Below, one piece after another: positions 63,263 to 64,000 of a DNA stretch of 64,000 bases (positions are counted from its first letter, which is position 1; each line of letters opens with the position of its first letter). The notes under the pieces were generated by a model. That model worked only from the letters and a program-made list of their open reading frames with translations, was not told the origin of the DNA and searched no databases. Source of the stretch: an uncultured Pseudomonadales bacterium (lineage in GTDB: Bacteria > Pseudomonadota > Gammaproteobacteria > Pseudomonadales > Azotimanducaceae). The DNA lies in assembly GCA_951813295.1 (NCBI GenBank), contig CATOTI010000002.1, positions 1,116,001 to 1,180,000 on the forward strand. Direction: 5' to 3'. Both the position numbers and the translations under genes were made by a program.

Positions 63263-63412
63263 ATCCATGGTCGCGATGACCCTATTTTTCCACCATCCCA
63301 CGCCGAGGCTCAGGCCACCGCTATCCCCAACGCCAAGCTCGAAATGTTCGACGATATGGGCCACGGATTGCCGTTGCCCTGTTGGCCCACCGTCGTCGAT
63401 AGCGTTGCGTAG
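63251..63412 (+). pseudogene. C-terminal fragment of an alpha/beta hydrolase
   Basis: The last 50 residues of the 62-aa track ORF read TTIIHGRDDPIFPPSHAEAQ, then AIPNAKLEMFDDMGHGLPLP and WPTVVDSVA. This is the acid-His end of a small alpha/beta hydrolase (DDP and GH motifs). No N-terminal half precedes it. The preceding sequence is the nucleotidyltransferase remnant read in another frame, the two overlapping at CGATAATCCATGG. It is a chimeric join of two broken genes. Confidence 0.6.
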
Positions 63413-63517
63413 TTGCCAGCTCATACCGACTGGCCCTGGCGATCAATCTTCCGCGATTTGCCGTAGCGGATTTCCGCTCACGACCCCTTGCGGACTCTCG
63501 CTGGTCCAACGTCCACG

Positions 63518-64000
63518 ATGAAAGACCAAACGGCGTCTCGATTGCGGCTTCGCAGCCGACGTTTTGTCTTCATCGCCGCGACCGCCGTTGCACTGCTCAT
63601 TACGGGTTACGCCGCCCTCGCGGGATATCAGGTGTGGGCGGTCTACGACTTCGAGAAAACCTACGCGCCACCCGGTCAGTTGGTGGATGTAAACGGCACC
63701 GAGATGCATTTGCTCTGTTCCGGGTCGGGCGCACCAACAATCATTCTGGAGGCAGGCGCAGGTAGCTGGTCGCTCGATTGGCATCTTGTTCAATCTCGTC
63801 TTTCCCAGGACGTCAGAGTTTGTTCATACGACCGCGCGGGAACGGGCTGTAGTGGTGAACGTGCCGCCCCAAGGAGCATCGATAATCTGGTGCTCGAGCT
63901 CGATGCGTTGCTGACCAGTGCCCAGCTAGAGCCGCGTTATGGTCGGCGCATCGTTCGGCGGCATGATTGTTCAGCTGTATGAGCAAACACGTCCCGACCT
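63518..64000 (+). pseudogene. alpha/beta hydrolase with N-terminal membrane anchor, frameshifted, cut by window edge
   Basis: From the ATG at 63518 a membrane anchor (RRFVFIAATAVALLITGYAA) leads to hydrolase blocks MHLLCSGSGAPTIILEAGAG and VRVCSYDRAGTGCSGERAA. Around 63941 the frame changes: the natural continuation VGASFGGMIVQLYEQTRPD, with the GASFGG nucleophile elbow, lies in the next frame to the window edge. The track ORF instead ends LEPRYGRRIVRRHDCSAV. One extra base or a 5-base loss would explain it. Start chosen because it gives the anchor; the track's 63488 adds ten residues. Confidence 0.65.

Noticed and set aside
63044-63424. 126-aa minus-strand ORF at the right end
   Set aside because: Antisense shadow of the nucleotidyltransferase and hydrolase remnants.
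1-64000. CRISPR arrays, insertion sequences, prophage genes, rRNA
   Set aside because: No regularly spaced repeats, transposase or phage structural motifs were seen on either strand.

Overview
The window reads as high-GC proteobacterial chromosome, most likely from a free-living aerobic gammaproteobacterium. That assignment is inference from content: a dimeric (all-alpha) dUTPase, RibB with a degenerate GTP-cyclohydrolase half, a DUF1501/DUF1800 pair, a TonB receptor with the VVVTARK start, many CoA-dependent catabolic enzymes and two Rieske oxygenases. There is no phage, insertion sequence, CRISPR array or rRNA. One intact tRNA (tRNA-Arg, anticodon TCG) is present.

Layout. 0-8 kb: the 5' part of a dUTPase, a two-gene acyl-CoA dehydrogenase pair, Lon protease, a PD-(D/E)XK-like protein, a small beta protein and an acyl-CoA carboxylase carboxyltransferase. 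8-19.5 kb: a GST, a frameshifted outer-membrane barrel gene, a DsbA/FrnE-like protein, a POT transporter, a MurA carrying Asp at the catalytic Cys position, FAH hydrolase, zinc alcohol dehydrogenase, PdxA, RibB, a GH51 arabinofuranosidase and a GFA protein. 19.5-24.2 kb: a CaiB-type CoA transferase, tRNA-Arg, a 0.6-kb noncoding stretch with a diverged tRNA-Arg 3' half and a direct repeat, then poorly characterised genes (secreted TIM-barrel-like protein, a 203-aa protein, a 28-residue membrane peptide, a lipoprotein). 24.3-30.2 kb: two Rieske oxygenase alpha subunits around a TetR regulator, a VOC protein and a TonB receptor with a clear terminator. 30.2-39.8 kb: DUF899 protein, PQQ-like beta-propeller, a CmcJ/NvfI-like gene broken by an in-frame TAG, an HtrA-like protein without catalytic residues, DUF885 peptidase, HSL-type esterase, TPR lipoprotein, and two adjacent gene remnants (GrpB, VOC). 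39.8-50 kb: DUF1501/DUF1800, a divergent three-gene ExbB/TolQ-like plus ExbD/MotB-like membrane operon, a quinohemoprotein alcohol dehydrogenase, a type-B carboxylesterase and a GPH-type transporter. 50-61 kb: more catabolic genes (VOC, two amidohydrolases, isocitrate/isopropylmalate dehydrogenase-like, alpha/beta hydrolase, CoA transferase, GST, GFA, methyltransferase, SSS symporter). 61-64 kb: a kinase-like protein, a methyltransferase and a decayed stretch with a nucleotidyltransferase/hydrolase chimera and a frameshifted hydrolase at the right edge.

How it fits together. Much of the gene set suits uptake and CoA-linked breakdown of hydrophobic or amide/ester substrates (TonB receptor, Rieske oxygenases, acyl-CoA dehydrogenases, CoA transferases, FAH, alcohol dehydrogenases, esterases, GSTs), mixed with housekeeping genes (lon, murA, pdxA, ribB, dut). 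No ferredoxin or reductase for the Rieske enzymes and no biotin carboxylase for the carboxyltransferase lie in the window. The most interesting uncharacterised unit is the proton-channel-like triad at 42.9-44.7 kb. Several genes look broken (9.06, 32.8, 39.4-39.8, 63.0-64.0 kb); whether each is real decay or assembly error cannot be decided from sequence alone.
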